Assembly (NCBI GenBank): GCA_947650285.1
Contig: CANTFL010001315.1
Location: 310,001-374,000 of the forward strand
Reading direction: 5' to 3'
Length of the DNA: 64,000 nucleotides
Source of the DNA: Hyaloperonospora brassicae
Lineage: Eukaryota; Oomycota; Peronosporomycetes; Peronosporales; Peronosporaceae
Part shown: in pieces, positions 39,339-50,518 of the stretch
Layout: each line of letters opens with the position of its first letter
Numbering within the stretch: position 1 is the stretch's first letter
The notes under the pieces: model-generated
Told to the model about the DNA's origin: nothing
Databases searched by the model: none
The model's input: the letters and a program-made list of their open reading frames with translations, nothing else
Translations under genes and position numbers: made by a program

Positions 39339-40418
39339 TTAGGCCTTCTGATTAATCCTGATCGTTCTATCTTCGCGCTCGCGATGAATCTCGATCCCGA
39401 GGCAAAATTTAAGATCTCCAAGATCTTGGATGCTAAATTCTTCCTTCAACGAGCTCTTGATACTTGTGATGTGCTCCTTCGTCTTGCAGTATATCATCAA
39501 GTCGTCCACGTAGATCACGATGATGCTGTACTCCTCCCTTGACACACGAATGAACACACAGGTCCGCAGAACTGATCTTGAACCCTTTATCATCCAAATG
39601 CTGGCTCAACTTGTTGTTCCACTGCCGCGCTGCTTGCTTCGTCCCGTATAGCGCCTTCTGCAGCACACACTTCTTTGTTGGATTGCTTTTATCTTCAAAG
39701 CCGTAAGGTTGGTCCATGAAGATCTCTTCTTCCACTTTACCGTAGAGGAACGCCGTATCAACATCGACGCTCTCTGCCTTTAGGTCTTCAGCCGCAGCGA
39801 TTGCCAACACTGTGTTGATTGATTCCTTGCGCGCCACTGGTGCAAAGGTCTCATTGTAGTCGATTCCAGGACGCTGCGTGAACCCCTTAGCGACCAAGCG
39901 CGCCTTGAACTTGATGATCTCTCCACTTGGATCGCGCTTGATCTTGAAGACCCAATTGCAGCCGACAGCCTTCTTGCCCGGGGCATGTCCACGAGCTTCC
40001 ATGTGCTGTGTTCTTCAAGCGACTTCATCTCGCTTTTCATTGCCTGCAGCCACTGGTCCTTGTAGTTGCTCTTCATCCCTTCTTGATAGCTGGACGCTTG
40101 CTCCCCATCTTCTTCAGCCGAGAAACAGTAGAAAGCGTCGAATTCAGCCTTAAAGTCGTCCAGCTTGAAATGGCCACGACAATGGTTTGGGAACTCTTGT
40201 TCGTATCGAACCACGCTGCGATTCTTCCGAACCGGTCGCACCATCCACTCTTCTTCTCCATCTCGTCCGGGTGTACTAGATGCGCGCGTCGGAATGGAAT
40301 CGCTCGGTCGATTACCCATCTCACTGTCAGAGACGTTCTGTGCTCGTAGTGGTGGCGTACGAAACGCTTCTTCGGTCACCGGTGCCATCATGTCTTCGTC
40401 TTGTACCGGTGTCTCCAA
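39339..40418 (-). pseudogene. Copia reverse transcriptase
   Basis: 39433-40002 has [40 protein letters not shown] and [20 protein letters not shown], and [13 protein letters not shown]. 39339-39593 has the YVDDLMIYC active site. 39780-40418 is an acidic linker that enters RT. Single-base shifts separate the parts near 39560 and 39990. Confidence 0.85.
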
Positions 40419-40553
40419 GTTGTCCTCGTCTCAAATGACATCAAAGACACGCGTCTCTCTGTTTTTCGAAACTTTCGAGACGGAGTGCTCAACGAACGTG
40501 ACGCTTCTTGATATCACGATCGAGCCGTCGTGCGCTTTCAGAAGTCGATATGC

Positions 40554-41083
40554 CTACTGGTCGTTTGCGTAGCCGAGAAAGAAACATCGCACGCCTGTGA
40601 CGTCCAGCTTCTTCCTATTCTCCTTCGACACGTGCGCATAGCATTGCGCACCAAATACGCGCATGTGGTCGATGCGTGGAACATTTTTGAACACCATCTC
40701 AAACGGGCTTGAGTTCTTGTTCGACGCATGTGGCAAAACGGGTCGGACGTCTGCTGCTTTCATGAGTGCCTCGCACCAGTACGATTTGTCGAGTCCGCTG
40801 TCCTTGAGCATGCAGTGCGTCATCTCCATTAGCGTGCGGTTCATGCGCTCCGTCATCCCGTTCCGTGCGAGTTGTAAGGAACTGTGAACTCTTGCTTGAC
40901 GAACTTTGCCTTGCAAAAGTTGTCCATCGCCGCATTTCGATACTCGCCGCCGTTGTCGCTTCGCAGCACCTTGATCGTTGTTCCGGACGCGGTCTTGGTC
41001 TCTTGGTAGAATCGCTTGAACGCATTTGCAACGTCGCTCTTCTTTAGCAACGGATAGACCGTCACGTACCGACTCTTCATCAA
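40554..41083 (-). pseudogene. Copia integrase core
   Basis: 40853-41083 has VLRSDNGGEYRN (second Asp). 40554-40916 has GMTERMNRTLMEMTHCML (Glu) and SYWCEALMKAA. The frame changes between them near 40880. The first Asp and the zinc finger are in 41080-41580. Confidence 0.82.
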
Positions 41084-41580
41084 GATAAAGTCACGATGTA
41101 ACTGAAGCCGGACTTAGACTCTGGCGTGATAGGCCCCAGAACGTCGAAACATTCCACCATGTCTATGCGCGAACTCTCCCTGGTTTCAGCTTCTTCATCG
41201 CTAGTCTTGAATGACTTGCGAACTTGCTTTGACGCTGCGCATATGTCACACGCAACGTTCGACTTCATCTCCGCACCCTTGATCCTTCCGTCTTTGACCA
41301 TGTCATTCAGTGTCCCATACGACGCGTGACCCAGTCTTCTATGCCATAGCACAGTCTCATCTTCGGCTACGTGGCATTCCGTACCATAATCAACGTTGAG
41401 GTACAATAGGAAGTCCTTATTCCTTCCTGTTGCGACCGGTGTACCGCCACGCTTCATAACGCATTTGTTGTGCGTAATCTCTACCGTCATGCCGCGCGCT
41501 GCCGCAGTCGTGAGTGAAAACAGGTTCTTGGACAAATCTTGTACGTGAAGTAATCTCAAGGCGAGCGTCGATCCACGCAT
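41080..41580 (-). pseudogene. Copia pre-integrase and integrase zinc-binding region
   Basis: WHRRLGHASYGTLNDMVKDG then CDICAASKQVRKSFK (H2C2), then DVLGPITPESKSGFSYIVTL with the first catalytic Asp replaced or shifted in MVECFDVLGPI. It continues the polyprotein from the protease part. Confidence 0.8.
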
Positions 41581-41631
41581 GCCCTGTTTAAACGCGCAGC
41601 TTCACCGTTCCATGTCCGATGACATTCAACT

Positions 41632-42108
41632 TCAAGTTGCTCTTCGCGCTTGATATGCTTCGTGCGTTGTGCACTTCTTCATAACCTTCGAACGCATCTC
41701 GATCTTTACACATGTTTCAGACGCGCCACTGTCCATGACCCAGCTGTCATTCGCGAAACCTTCGCTGGCGTTAAACTCGAAGTTTGACTGGTCATGCTGG
41801 TTCTCCCTTAGTCCTCGACCGGAGCGACAGTCTCTGGCGTAGTTTCCGACCTTGCCAAAGTTGTAGCAGGTTCCCGATGGCCCATTTGACCGCCGTTCAT
41901 ACTGCTTCTTTGGGTACTGCTTACCCTTCTTCTTGTTTGTGTAGAGAGCCGTTGCTTCTTCTACCCGCGCAGCCTCCTTCTGGCGCACTTCTTCGGCTAT
42001 CAAATTGCTCACGAGGTCACTGAAGTTAAATATTGTGACGGACATACGGAATGCCTGAACCAAGCTCTCGACGCTTGAAGGCAGACTCCGCAACATTTCC
42101 GCGCACAC
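41632..42108 (-). pseudogene. Copia Gag end, knuckle and protease
   Basis: Knuckle is degenerate: CYNFGKVGNYARDC has Phe for the second Cys and Asn for His. The protease motif SWVMDSGASETCV is intact. Frame continues from 42136-42516 after a short break. Confidence 0.78.
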
Positions 42109-42135
42109 GTCATATTCACTTGGACCGCAGTTCGC

Positions 42136-42516
42136 TCACTTTAACTTTATGACGAGTGCCTCAAGCTCCATGACGTGAGCGCTCATGTTTGATGCTGCAT
42201 ACTTGAACGATGCGAACTTTTCCTTCAGCCAAAGTCGATTCGCCATGTCTTGGCTATGATGAAACTGCGCCAAACGTCCCCACGCGTCTCTTGTAGACGG
42301 CGAGTCGATGACATACATCAACTGCGAGTCGCTCAGGTTTAGCGTGATCGCGGCGTGAGCATGCTGTTCCTTAGCCTCACTTATTGTCTCGTCGCCCGCG
42401 ATCGCGCCCCACAACCCCTTCGACATTAGGTACATCTTCATCTTGTAGCTCCACAAGCCATGGTTCGAACCGTCGAAAGGCTCGACCTTGAATACGGAGT
42501 CGTTGCTTGGGCTCAT
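42136..42516 (-). CDS. gag: Copia Gag N-terminal part
   Basis: 126 residues: FKVEPFDGSNHGLWSYKMK, MSKGLWGAIAGDE, LWLKEKFASFKYA, the Copia Gag (UBN2-like) pattern. Its ATG (42514-42516) lies inside the primer binding site, four bases from the LTR. Stops at 42136 where intact relatives would continue. Confidence 0.82.
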   Translation of the reverse strand: MSPSNDSVFKVEPFDGSNHGLWSYKMKMYLMSKGLWGAIAGDETISEAKEQHAHAAITLNLSDSQLMYVIDSPSTRDAWGRLAQFHHSQDMANRLWLKEKFASFKYAASNMSAHVMELEALVIKLK

Positions 42517-42520
42517 AACC
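42509..42520 (-). promoter_or_regulatory. primer binding site complementary to the initiator tRNA-Met anticodon arm, overlapping the Gag start codon
   Basis: Element strand reads GGTTATGAGCCC right after the LTR. The complement GGGCTCATAACC is the anticodon-arm sequence of yeast-type initiator tRNA-Met. Drosophila copia is known to prime from the half-tRNA of this tRNA. The ATG in the middle is the Gag start. Confidence 0.75.
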
Positions 42521-43047
42521 TGTAAGAATATTACTAGGCTATGGAGCTTTTGCTAGGATGAAGACGGCTTACGGCCGGGGATGAATACTGAAAAGTGACT
42601 TGTATTTATGTTGTCCTTATCTCCAAAAATGAATGGCTGGTAGATTCCGGTGACTCTCAGCCACTGATTTCGTGCCCTGTCTCCACCGCTTTTTGTTTTA
42701 CCTATCACGGGGTAATTACGTCTCGTAATATACCTTTGGTAAAAACTCTGCTTCGTCATATGCAGAATGAAAACGATTGCGTGGTTGTGGGGAACGTAAC
42801 TGCGGGTGGGTCGCAGTTCTGGTGAACGCCAAACACCAGGTCGTGAGTGTCAGTCACAATTAACTTGCACACGGCAGGACTCGACCCCGCACTCACCCGA
42901 TTGGAATCCCCCTTCCCAAACGACTGAGCCACTCTGTTGCTCCGTCGACATCGCTAACATTCCACATCATAACCCTACAAAAACAATACAACTAAGCTAA
43001 TATGCAAAATACATCCTCCACATGTCGCCGCAAAACACTCACTAACA
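42521..43047 (-). repeat. 5' LTR of the Copia element
   Basis: 527 bp from TGTAAGAATA to ACTAACA. Also carries the tRNA-like boxes (B box 42877-42887, A box 42921-42931). Confidence 0.9.
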
Positions 43048-43329
43048 ATAGTATTATAATTAAGTCTTTCTTCTGTCTCTCTGTTTGTCGTGACAAAGGT
43101 ATGCTAATCTAACTGGATGTAAGGTGATGTCTAGTCACAACTCATTGCACGCGTCTTGCGGCGATTGGTGGGTTATTATCATCAAGATATCAACCAATGC
43201 GTGGACGCTTTGGTCATCCCACCAAAAATCCAATATTGGTGATATTTTTTAAAGAATATTCAACTCAATATTATTTATTGTCTTGAATTCTTTTAATGAC
43301 AATTCCATGTAAAGGGCTGCCCCGTTTCA
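43048..43329 (-). repeat. left LTR of A4, inner part
   Basis: Continues the LTR after the Copia insertion and ends CCCCGTTTCA, followed by the polypurine tract CAGTTACGGGGTGA on the element strand. Confidence 0.8.
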
Positions 43330-43463
43330 TCACCCCGTAACTGATAGTCACTATGTGACTATCGAAAATATGGTGGCCACTCGTTGGGCACCAATAGGAC
43401 AGGGAGCATATGTTGAGTCGGTTCCATTCACTACTGACCTGACCTCGCATAGCTAACAGGTGT

Positions 43464-45058
43464 ATGCGGGGTGACTCAACACACGCACAGTCCGCGTCAG
43501 TGCCAGCCTCTGCGGTAGACGATTCGTCGTCTGCTGCTCGTTCTCCGCCTGCAGCAGAATGTGCTGCAGGTGCACGCGGTACCACACCGCGTGCGCATGA
43601 TGACCCCGACATTGAGGTCGTCTATTCTGGCGAGTCAGACGTGTCTGACTCGGAAAAGTCTTTGGAGGCATCACGTTCACCTGCGGTGCCTCATTTATCC
43701 ACGATACTGCTGGACGTACGGACTCGCGACATGCGTCACAATCTGTTCGGCAGTGGTGATGAATATAGTGATGAGTATGATTGCTCATCACCGCGATCAA
43801 CTCGTGCTCCTTCGCACGAGCAATTTGACGATGGTGCGAGACATCGTCATATTGACATTTGTGGTACCGACAGATGTGCACCTTCGAAGCGTGATGAGCT
43901 GAGGCCGTGACGTTTTCCTGAACGGCTCATTAATAGCTGGTCGCATGATACAAGTCAACATAATCGAAAACCCTTATTCGATGCGACTGAGCTTCATGGC
44001 TTGGATTCCAGCGCGAAGAGCTTTCGCGCTGAAGAAGATTTCTACCTTGATGTCTTCCTTAGGCATCGATGGTACAACGGCAACTAAAAGCGTGACAAGG
44101 CCTCGCTTTTGGCAGCGAGGAACTCCTTCGTGGAAAATGTGAAGAATTTTGGACGAGAAGGGTGGCATAAGACGATTGAGGCGGTACCCGTCAAGTTCGA
44201 AAAGCGAACGCCAACCGGTGCTAGGTACCGGTTGCATCGTTTGTCCAGTGAGCCAGGCATTCCTTGCCTCACTTGGGGAGTCCCTTGTGCGAGTTGTGTT
44301 GACAACTCGCAGCGTGCACATAAGAACGTATATTCCCTAAGTTTGCCCTGGGGAAGGGCACACATCTCGGCTGAGATGCGTGACGCGATTGTAAACTTGC
44401 AATCCGTCTACAAGCGCCTAGGGCGCGTGTTTACCGATGGGCCACAGGACTCATCGGATGGGTCTCTTCATACTGGCGGACGAGACCTTCAACATCCATC
44501 AACAACTGAGAGCGGGGCTCCCAGCTGTTCCAAGAGGGTGGATACCCCCATCACTGCACGAGGTAGCTCGTCCTTGATCCTGAATCGTCACGGTGATTCA
44601 AGATACGCTCCACAAGAAAGCGTTGATCACCGTGAGCATCCACCAAAGGATGTGGTGGAGAAGGAAAGACCTCCTTCAGATGATTCTGCTCACCACCTCG
44701 CCCCGATACGAGGAAATTCGCGCAATCGCCGAATTGCGCGATGATTTGAAGAACCAGAGGAACAGGCGTTACGCTCCGTCTGATTCCTTGGAGGACTATC
44801 GCAAGGAATACGAGACGGAGCATGCGAAAGACCGCGCTGAGTATGCGGTCTCTCAGTTTCATGTTACGCGACATCCGCTCCCTAATTGGCGAGCTGGCGA
44901 CAGCTCGAGGAGAGATCGCTAGGTTGAATTTCGAGGATTTTTATCTGCGCGAGCAGACAGACCGTCTGGAGCGCCAACGCAAGAACTTGATGGATGTTCT
45001 TGAACGTGGGGGCTATTTTCATCGGAAGAAAAAGGCTTGTACTGAAAGTACGGCCTGA
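43464..45058 (+). pseudogene. antisense ORF of family A (A4)
   Basis: ATG 43464 (same MRGDS start as A2) opens the frame. TGA at 43908 (Trp in A2) and TAA at 44085 (Gln in A2) interrupt it, and it then stays open through 44744. The globular part keeps RRTPTGARYRLHRL-like sequence and the cluster IPCLTWGVPCASC. A frameshift near 44700 moves the coiled coil to 44822-45058 (REQTDRLERQRKNLMDVL). Identity to A2 is clear throughout, but the copy is dead. Confidence 0.6.
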
Positions 45059-45287
45059 GTCGCCCCACGTAAAACGTAGGATGCGTGCGCATCCTACGTG
45101 GCAATTCGAGTGTGTATGCATTGCCCTTGCGATGCAACACTTGAAATGGCCCAATGTATTTCGGCACTAGTTTACTACTGCCGACATTAGTGACGGCATG
45201 TCCAGGTAAGTTTACCGTAGACAGTAGTACTAGGTCGTTAACCTTAAATGAAAGAACATTTGCTCTTCCATTCCTGTCTGCGTTCAA
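44551..45287 (-). pseudogene. integrase C-terminal module and chromodomain (A4)
   Basis: 44919-45287 has [20 protein letters not shown] and [13 protein letters not shown]. 44551-44874 has [20 protein letters not shown] and TSYLVQ, the first half of the chromodomain, running on in the disturbed frame. Opposite strand of the antisense ORF. Confidence 0.8.
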
Positions 45288-45409
45288 TTTCTAACGGTCC
45301 ACCGCACTTGCGATTGAGCCCTGAACGAAACGGACTACCGCTTCTCGAGTCAGCAGAAAGTTCTCTGCTGACTCTTTGTTTTGTCTTTCAGTGCGCTTCG
45401 TGCGCACTG

Positions 45410-46066
45410 CTAAGAGATTGCTCTCTTCTTTAGCGAGGTTGTCTTTTTCCTCGCTGACATAATCGTTGGCGATGCTGAATATACCAGCATCGTCTTCATC
45501 TTCCGAATCAATAATAGCGTCGTCGCTATTATCGAGATGATCTTCTTCATCGATGTCGACCTGATCGACATCGGCATCATATGTGACGACGTTAGCGTCG
45601 ACACGTAATGAGCAAGAGCCAGAACGGTTTTTGCTCGAACGAGTCCCTCCCCCCTTATCAAAGAGTCACACTCTATAAGGGTAAGCACTCGTGGATGGCG
45701 TAGGCCATTCACGTAAAACGGTGTGTGCTGTGTTGAAGCATGCACCGAATTATTGATGTCGAATTCCACCATGGGTAGGAATCCGCTCCAACTCGGAAAC
45801 GAGTGGACATATCCTCGAAGGATCTCTTCGACGACACGGTTCGCACGTTCCGTCTTACCATCTGTTTCTGGATGGTCAGATGTGGACATCTTCAATCGTG
45901 TTCCGAGAGTACGGAACACGGTTTGCCAAAACTCTACCGTGAACCGAGGATCACGGTCAGATAAGAGTTCACGGGGTAACCCGTGAAGTCGAAAAATCGT
46001 GTCGATAAAGGCACGAGCAGACCCGTGTGCTGGGATCGACTCGGGTACAGCATCAAGATGGACCAT
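45410..46066 (-). pseudogene. integrase core (A4)
   Basis: LLSDRDPRFT, DGKTERANRVVEEIL (Gln to Lys in the DGQTER motif) and the acidic insert. Nearly identical to A3 here. Confidence 0.84.
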
Positions 46067-46155
46067 CTTGCCGAAACGATCCGCGAAGACAAGAATACCA
46101 TTATTCTTGCGAACGTCTTTGGGAAAACCGAAGACGAAGTCCGTTAAAACGGACT

Positions 46156-46533
46156 TTATCGTTCTGCCGGCACCGGCAAAGGTTGTAACGGTGCACGGGA
46201 TGAAGGACTAGGCTTCATTCGTTGACAAATCTCGCAGGCACGTATGTACTTGCGTACAACCTGATACTGGCGTGGCCAGTGAAAGTCACGACTTACCGTA
46301 AGGTAAGTCTTTTCCCTCCCACGATGACCACCGGTTGAGGCATCGTCACACTCGTACATGATGTGCAATCGCAAATCATGATGAGCGGGGACGACGACAC
46401 GAGGCGTGTCGCCGGCAACGGGTGTAGAGTACAGCAACCCGTTGCGTGTAGTATACCGATCCGATGAGGATCGGTACAAAGCCGGTAAATCTTTCAATGA
46501 TTTATGGGACGGATTCATTAGATGATCCATCAA
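46156..46533 (-). pseudogene. integrase zinc-binding domain (A4)
   Basis: ECDDASTGGHRGREKTY...CEICQRMKPS. The first His of H2C2 is changed to Asp. Matches A3 32138-32512. Confidence 0.8.
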
Positions 46534-46734
46534 TCGCAGAAGATCCTTATCGTCTGCGGATGCCTTACGTATATCGTTTAGTAGGCGTCACGACAGAACA
46601 CTGGCAGTCAGCGTCGCAACAGTGGGCTTATCATCACTGTTGGATTGTGCGACCAGCTCGAAATGGGGCCGTCGCGAAAGCGCATCGGCGACAACGTTCA
46701 GTCGTCCTGTCTTGGATTCGATGGAGAAGTCAAA

Positions 46735-47079
46735 CTACGCGAAGAAAGACAGCCACGTCGCCATTCTCTGCGAGAGGTGTGGGCTGTTTACGGCCGTTCG
46801 TAGTGACGCATGGTCCGTGTAGACAACAAACGGTCTATCTCCCAACAGATAGACGCGAAACTTAGCCAGTGCGTATTTCATGGCAAGGAGTTCCTTGTCA
46901 TGCACTGGGTAATTACGCTCAGCTGATTGCAGCTGACGCGACTGATAACAGATGACGCGCTCCGCGCCCTCTGCATCCAACTGCATTAACGCACAGCCGA
47001 TTGCGAAATCGCTGGCGTCACAGACCACATGAAATGGTCTGTCTTGATCTGCAAAAGCCAAGATCGGCGATTGCACCAA
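46735..47079 (-). pseudogene. RNase H domain (A4)
   Basis: FHVVCDASDFAIGCALMQ, HDKELLAMKYALAKFRVYLL, VYTDHASLRT: the domain is in one frame, as in A3. Confidence 0.84.
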
Positions 47080-48374
47080 GCTCTGCTTGATATCCTCAAA
47101 GGAACGCTGATACTCAGCGTTCCATGATCACTTGACATTTTTTTTAGCAAGCAAGAAAGATGTACCGTCAATTCGGTGTAGTTGCGCGAGTACTTGTGCA
47201 AGTACGCCGATAGCCCAAGGAACTTCCGCAGTCCCTTAACATCGACTGGCACTGGCCAGTCGGTGATCGCCTTGATCTTTTTGTGATCGCGGCGTACGCC
47301 GTGTTTACCCACGATGCACCCAAGAAGTGGTATCTCGCTAGCCGCGAATATACACTTCTTGAGATTGGCGTACAACTTATGCTTGCGCATAAGTTGAAGA
47401 ACCTGACGAACGTGAGTTCTGTGAACTTCAACGTCCGTCTTTCCGTCCATAGCCCGGCTATGGATGAACACATCGTCGAAGTAACTCGGTGCGAAGTCTC
47501 GCACCGGTCTCAACAGATTTGTAACGCATCTGTTGAACGTTGCAGGGGCATTACTCAGCCCCTGTGGCATCACTAGCCACTCCCACAGCACCCCTCTGGG
47601 GGTACTCACTGCCGTGAACGGGACGTCCCGTTCACGCATCAGGATCTGATAGAATCCGTCCATCAGATCCATGGACAAAAAGATGGTACTCTTTGACATA
47701 CCATCTATGATTACGTCCTTCCTCGGTATCGGCGTCTGAGCCGGTACCGTTGCAGCATTCAATTTGTTGAATGCGTGCACTATCCGCCACCCTCCTGTGG
47801 CCTTTCGCACACAGAAGTTCGGAGAGCTGTGAGGGGATGTTGATTCCCTCACATGGCCCGCTGCTAAGCGATCGGCGTAGAACTTGTCGATCGCTATCAC
47901 TTGTTCACGAGGCAGTGGCCACTGCTTCATGACACAGTACTTCGAGCCCGGTTTGAGCTCGATCTCGTGTCGAGTGCCTTTGTCCTTAGGCAACTCGCAA
48001 GGTACGGATTCAGGGAACACATCCCTGAATTCGATCAAATCCTTATACAAAGGATTTGCCTGAAGTGACTCCCAGGATTGAGATGTGTATCGCTCAATCC
48101 GAGTCTTCTCATCGAGGAAACTTTCGTCCGTCGATGAGCTGCTGAGAACCCGTTCGTTCTCAGCAAAAACTGTTGCCGACCGAATGTCGGTCTCATACTC
48201 GTCCTCTGTGACGAGTATGCAGATCTGCTTGACTTTGCCACTACGCAGATCACGCAAGAACCGTTTCGGTTCTAGCGTTGGCAACTGAGTTATCTCCGAA
48301 GTTAACTTCGGAGGCACAATCAGATCAAGCGTATAAGCGCCTACGCTTGATCCGTCATTAACCAAGACGTTCAA
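46986..48374 (-). CDS. reverse transcriptase, 462-residue frame (A4)
   Basis: Complete RT motifs: GSKYCVMKQWPLP, FCVRKATGGWRIVHAFNK, LSMDLMDGFYQILMRERDV, MPQGLSNAPATF, SYFDDVFIHSRAM. The frame slips near 47110 into a run-on end. The preceding linker (NVLVNDGSSVGAYTLDL) joins the protease part after a TAG at 48390-48392. Confidence 0.85.
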   Translation of the reverse strand: MNVLVNDGSSVGAYTLDLIVPPKLTSEITQLPTLEPKRFLRDLRSGKVKQICILVTEDEYETDIRSATVFAENERVLSSSSTDESFLDEKTRIERYTSQSWESLQANPLYKDLIEFRDVFPESVPCELPKDKGTRHEIELKPGSKYCVMKQWPLPREQVIAIDKFYADRLAAGHVRESTSPHSSPNFCVRKATGGWRIVHAFNKLNAATVPAQTPIPRKDVIIDGMSKSTIFLSMDLMDGFYQILMRERDVPFTAVSTPRGVLWEWLVMPQGLSNAPATFNRCVTNLLRPVRDFAPSYFDDVFIHSRAMDGKTDVEVHRTHVRQVLQLMRKHKLYANLKKCIFAASEIPLLGCIVGKHGVRRDHKKIKAITDWPVPVDVKGLRKFLGLSAYLHKYSRNYTELTVHLSCLLKKMSSDHGTLSISVPLRISSRAWCNRRSWLLQIKTDHFMWSVTPAISQSAVR

Positions 48375-48389
48375 CGTCTCGGTTTCTTC

Positions 48390-49271
48390 CTAGGAACTTG
48401 CTTCCACAGGTTGCTGAGGGCCTGATCCCTCAGCAAGCGACTCTTGAGGGAAACCTTCCTCAAGTACGGGGGGACTTATTCCCTCGACGTCTTCTGACCG
48501 TGGCTGTGCAATCACAGTCAGGTACCGATCCTCTACGGTCGACCCTCCAGTCGACCTAGGGTTTCCATGTTGCCGCTTGTGGGCAACCGGTTTCTTCTTG
48601 CTAGGATGTCGCCCGCTTGGCGCACATCCATGTCCCGGTCCACTCGACTTATTCGAGTGGTGGACCTTCGGCGCAGCCTGTACTTCTGTACAGCCGCCAG
48701 AAGCTTTCTCCACAATGTAGTGATCAACTACACTGTGATCTTGTGCAGTCGTGCTAACGACCGTACCGCAAGTGAGGCCATCGCACTCACTCGCAGTACA
48801 TCCACACGCTTGTGGACGCTCCAAGATGTTCATCAGATGGCCATCTGATGAACAAGCGGCAGGCATCTTCACGGATCGATGCTGCCAGCTCACCCTTGAC
48901 TCGTACTTTCTGAGCCAAGGTAATCCCAGGACGACATCAAATTTGTCATCCAGATCCAGTACGATGAAGTCATCATCGTACTGTTCGCCCTCTAACGTGT
49001 AGTGGATTCCTACTACACGTTTCTCAACGGTTATCGATGCGCCTGTTGCAAGACGCACCGTCATCCTCGTGAGGGGAATGTCACGCTCAACAAACTTGAG
49101 CCTACGACCCTCTAGTGAATGGCGACGAACAAAGTTGTTCGACGCCCCACATTCTACTAGGGCACGAAGCGACAAATCATTTGTCGCTTCCAACTTCAAG
49201 GCAATGAGATAAACGTCATGACCAGGTGCACAGACACACAATGATTGTGTATCTGGAGCAACTTTCGTCAA
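48390..49271 (-). CDS. protease and linker (A4)
   Basis: LRALVECGASNNFVRRHSLE: the catalytic Asp of DCGAS is changed to Glu, so the protease is probably inactive. VVLGLPWLRKYE is retained. The polar linker follows. Confidence 0.8.
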   Translation of the reverse strand: MTKVAPDTQSLCVCAPGHDVYLIALKLEATNDLSLRALVECGASNNFVRRHSLEGRRLKFVERDIPLTRMTVRLATGASITVEKRVVGIHYTLEGEQYDDDFIVLDLDDKFDVVLGLPWLRKYESRVSWQHRSVKMPAACSSDGHLMNILERPQACGCTASECDGLTCGTVVSTTAQDHSVVDHYIVEKASGGCTEVQAAPKVHHSNKSSGPGHGCAPSGRHPSKKKPVAHKRQHGNPRSTGGSTVEDRYLTVIAQPRSEDVEGISPPVLEEGFPQESLAEGSGPQQPVEASS

Positions 49272-49479
49272 GAGATTTGCTAATTATCTTGAGGTTGCTG
49301 GATCAGTAGGGCGCTCCGCCCCTACTGACCCCGTTCATGTTATGATGGTCCGTTTCGCTGTTGCGGCTTCACAAATGCGCTGGACCCGCGCCCATTGCCC
49401 TTTCTGGCGAATGGTCGTTCATTTCGCTCAGGACTGTTTGGTACTGGGCGTGGAGCACTACACTCATATGCGTAGTGCC

Positions 49480-50475
49480 CTAACTTCTGCAGCGATTGCA
49501 CTTCTGCAATCGCTTGTTGTTTGAAGAGCGAGGTCTCTCGCTCTCAACATAGCAGAGGTCCATTGGTTCTGGACCTCCGGTCTCTTGTCGTCTCGGTGGA
49601 CGGTAAGAGTTTGAGCTAGCATGAGCCTGTCTCATGCTAAAGTCTTCCTGTTTCGCGGCTGATATCGCTTCTTCAAGCGCATTCAGCTCAAGGCGGAACA
49701 GGTGGCTCCTGACGGGCCCCTCTGCGAGCCCTTGCATGAACACCGTAATCAACGTGTGTTCATGTACTGGGTTGGCAGTTATACTGCTCGCAAGGAGTCG
49801 TATATGTTGAACGCAAGCGTGCACATCACGCGTACCCTGCTTGAGTTTCAGTAGCTCTCAACGAGCCCTGAACTCAGCACGTGGCGGCTCAAACGTTTGT
49901 CTGAGCCGGGACTTGAATTCATCTATCGACCTAAACACATGTGGGTCGCTACTCTCGAGCACTAAGGCCCAAGTTTTGGCACGTCCTGCCAAGTGGGTTT
50001 GAGAAAATGTGAGTTTCATTTGCTCATCGTCGACACGACGTGCCCTCGAGGCTCTGTAGAGTTCGACGAACCACAGCAACAGGGAGTCTTCCGGGACTCC
50101 ACTGTACTTGGATATGTCAACTTTCATGACTTCGGGACGACTCGCATGCGCCGTCCCGCCCACAGCAGCATGGAATTGCTGCTGCCTCAACAGCTCTGTC
50201 TATTAAGCACCGAGTTCTCTCAACTGCTCGGCCTTTTGAGAGCCTTGCTGGTGAAGCAAGGCTAATTTCTCCCTTTCGTCGACAAGTTCATTTTGGATGA
50301 ACCTGGCTATAGCGGCATGTTGTTGGTCTCTGTCTAGAGACTCCAACATGGTGATGACGACGAGTTCGCCAACGGTAGAACTCATTCCTTCTACCGCACC
50401 CCATTCGATGTCACTCAAATGGGTTAACCCTTCACGCGTGGCGTGAAAGGTCTCTTCATCATCCAACATGTCCAT
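49480..50475 (-). pseudogene. Gag (A4), three frame pieces
   Basis: Start MDMLDDEETFHATREG at 50475. Stops or shifts near 50203, 49858 and 49480 split it (ISKYSGVPEDSLLLWF, LRLEL and CNRCRS ends). The knuckle is cut. The slippery heptamer of A1/A2 is lost here (AACATGA) though the stem arms remain. Confidence 0.8.
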
Positions 50476-50508
50476 GATAATGTGGTTGTCGTTCGAAGGA
50501 CTACGAAG

Positions 50509-50516
50509 TGCTACCA
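50509..50516 (-). other. primer binding site (A4)
   Basis: TGGTAGCA on the element strand, two bases from the LTR. Confidence 0.68.
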
Positions 50517-50518
50517 GG

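Larger units (their letters stand above)
37998..43047 (-). mobile_element. Ty1/Copia retrotransposon nested in the A4 LTR
   Basis: 5050-bp element on the minus strand with 528/527-bp LTRs that differ at only about a dozen sites. Domain order Gag, protease, integrase, RT, RNase H is that of Copia. Flanks ATATT (37993-37997) and ATAGT (43048-43052) form a 5-bp TSD with one change. Several stops and frameshifts break the polyprotein, yet LTR similarity suggests it is the youngest insertion here. Confidence 0.92.
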
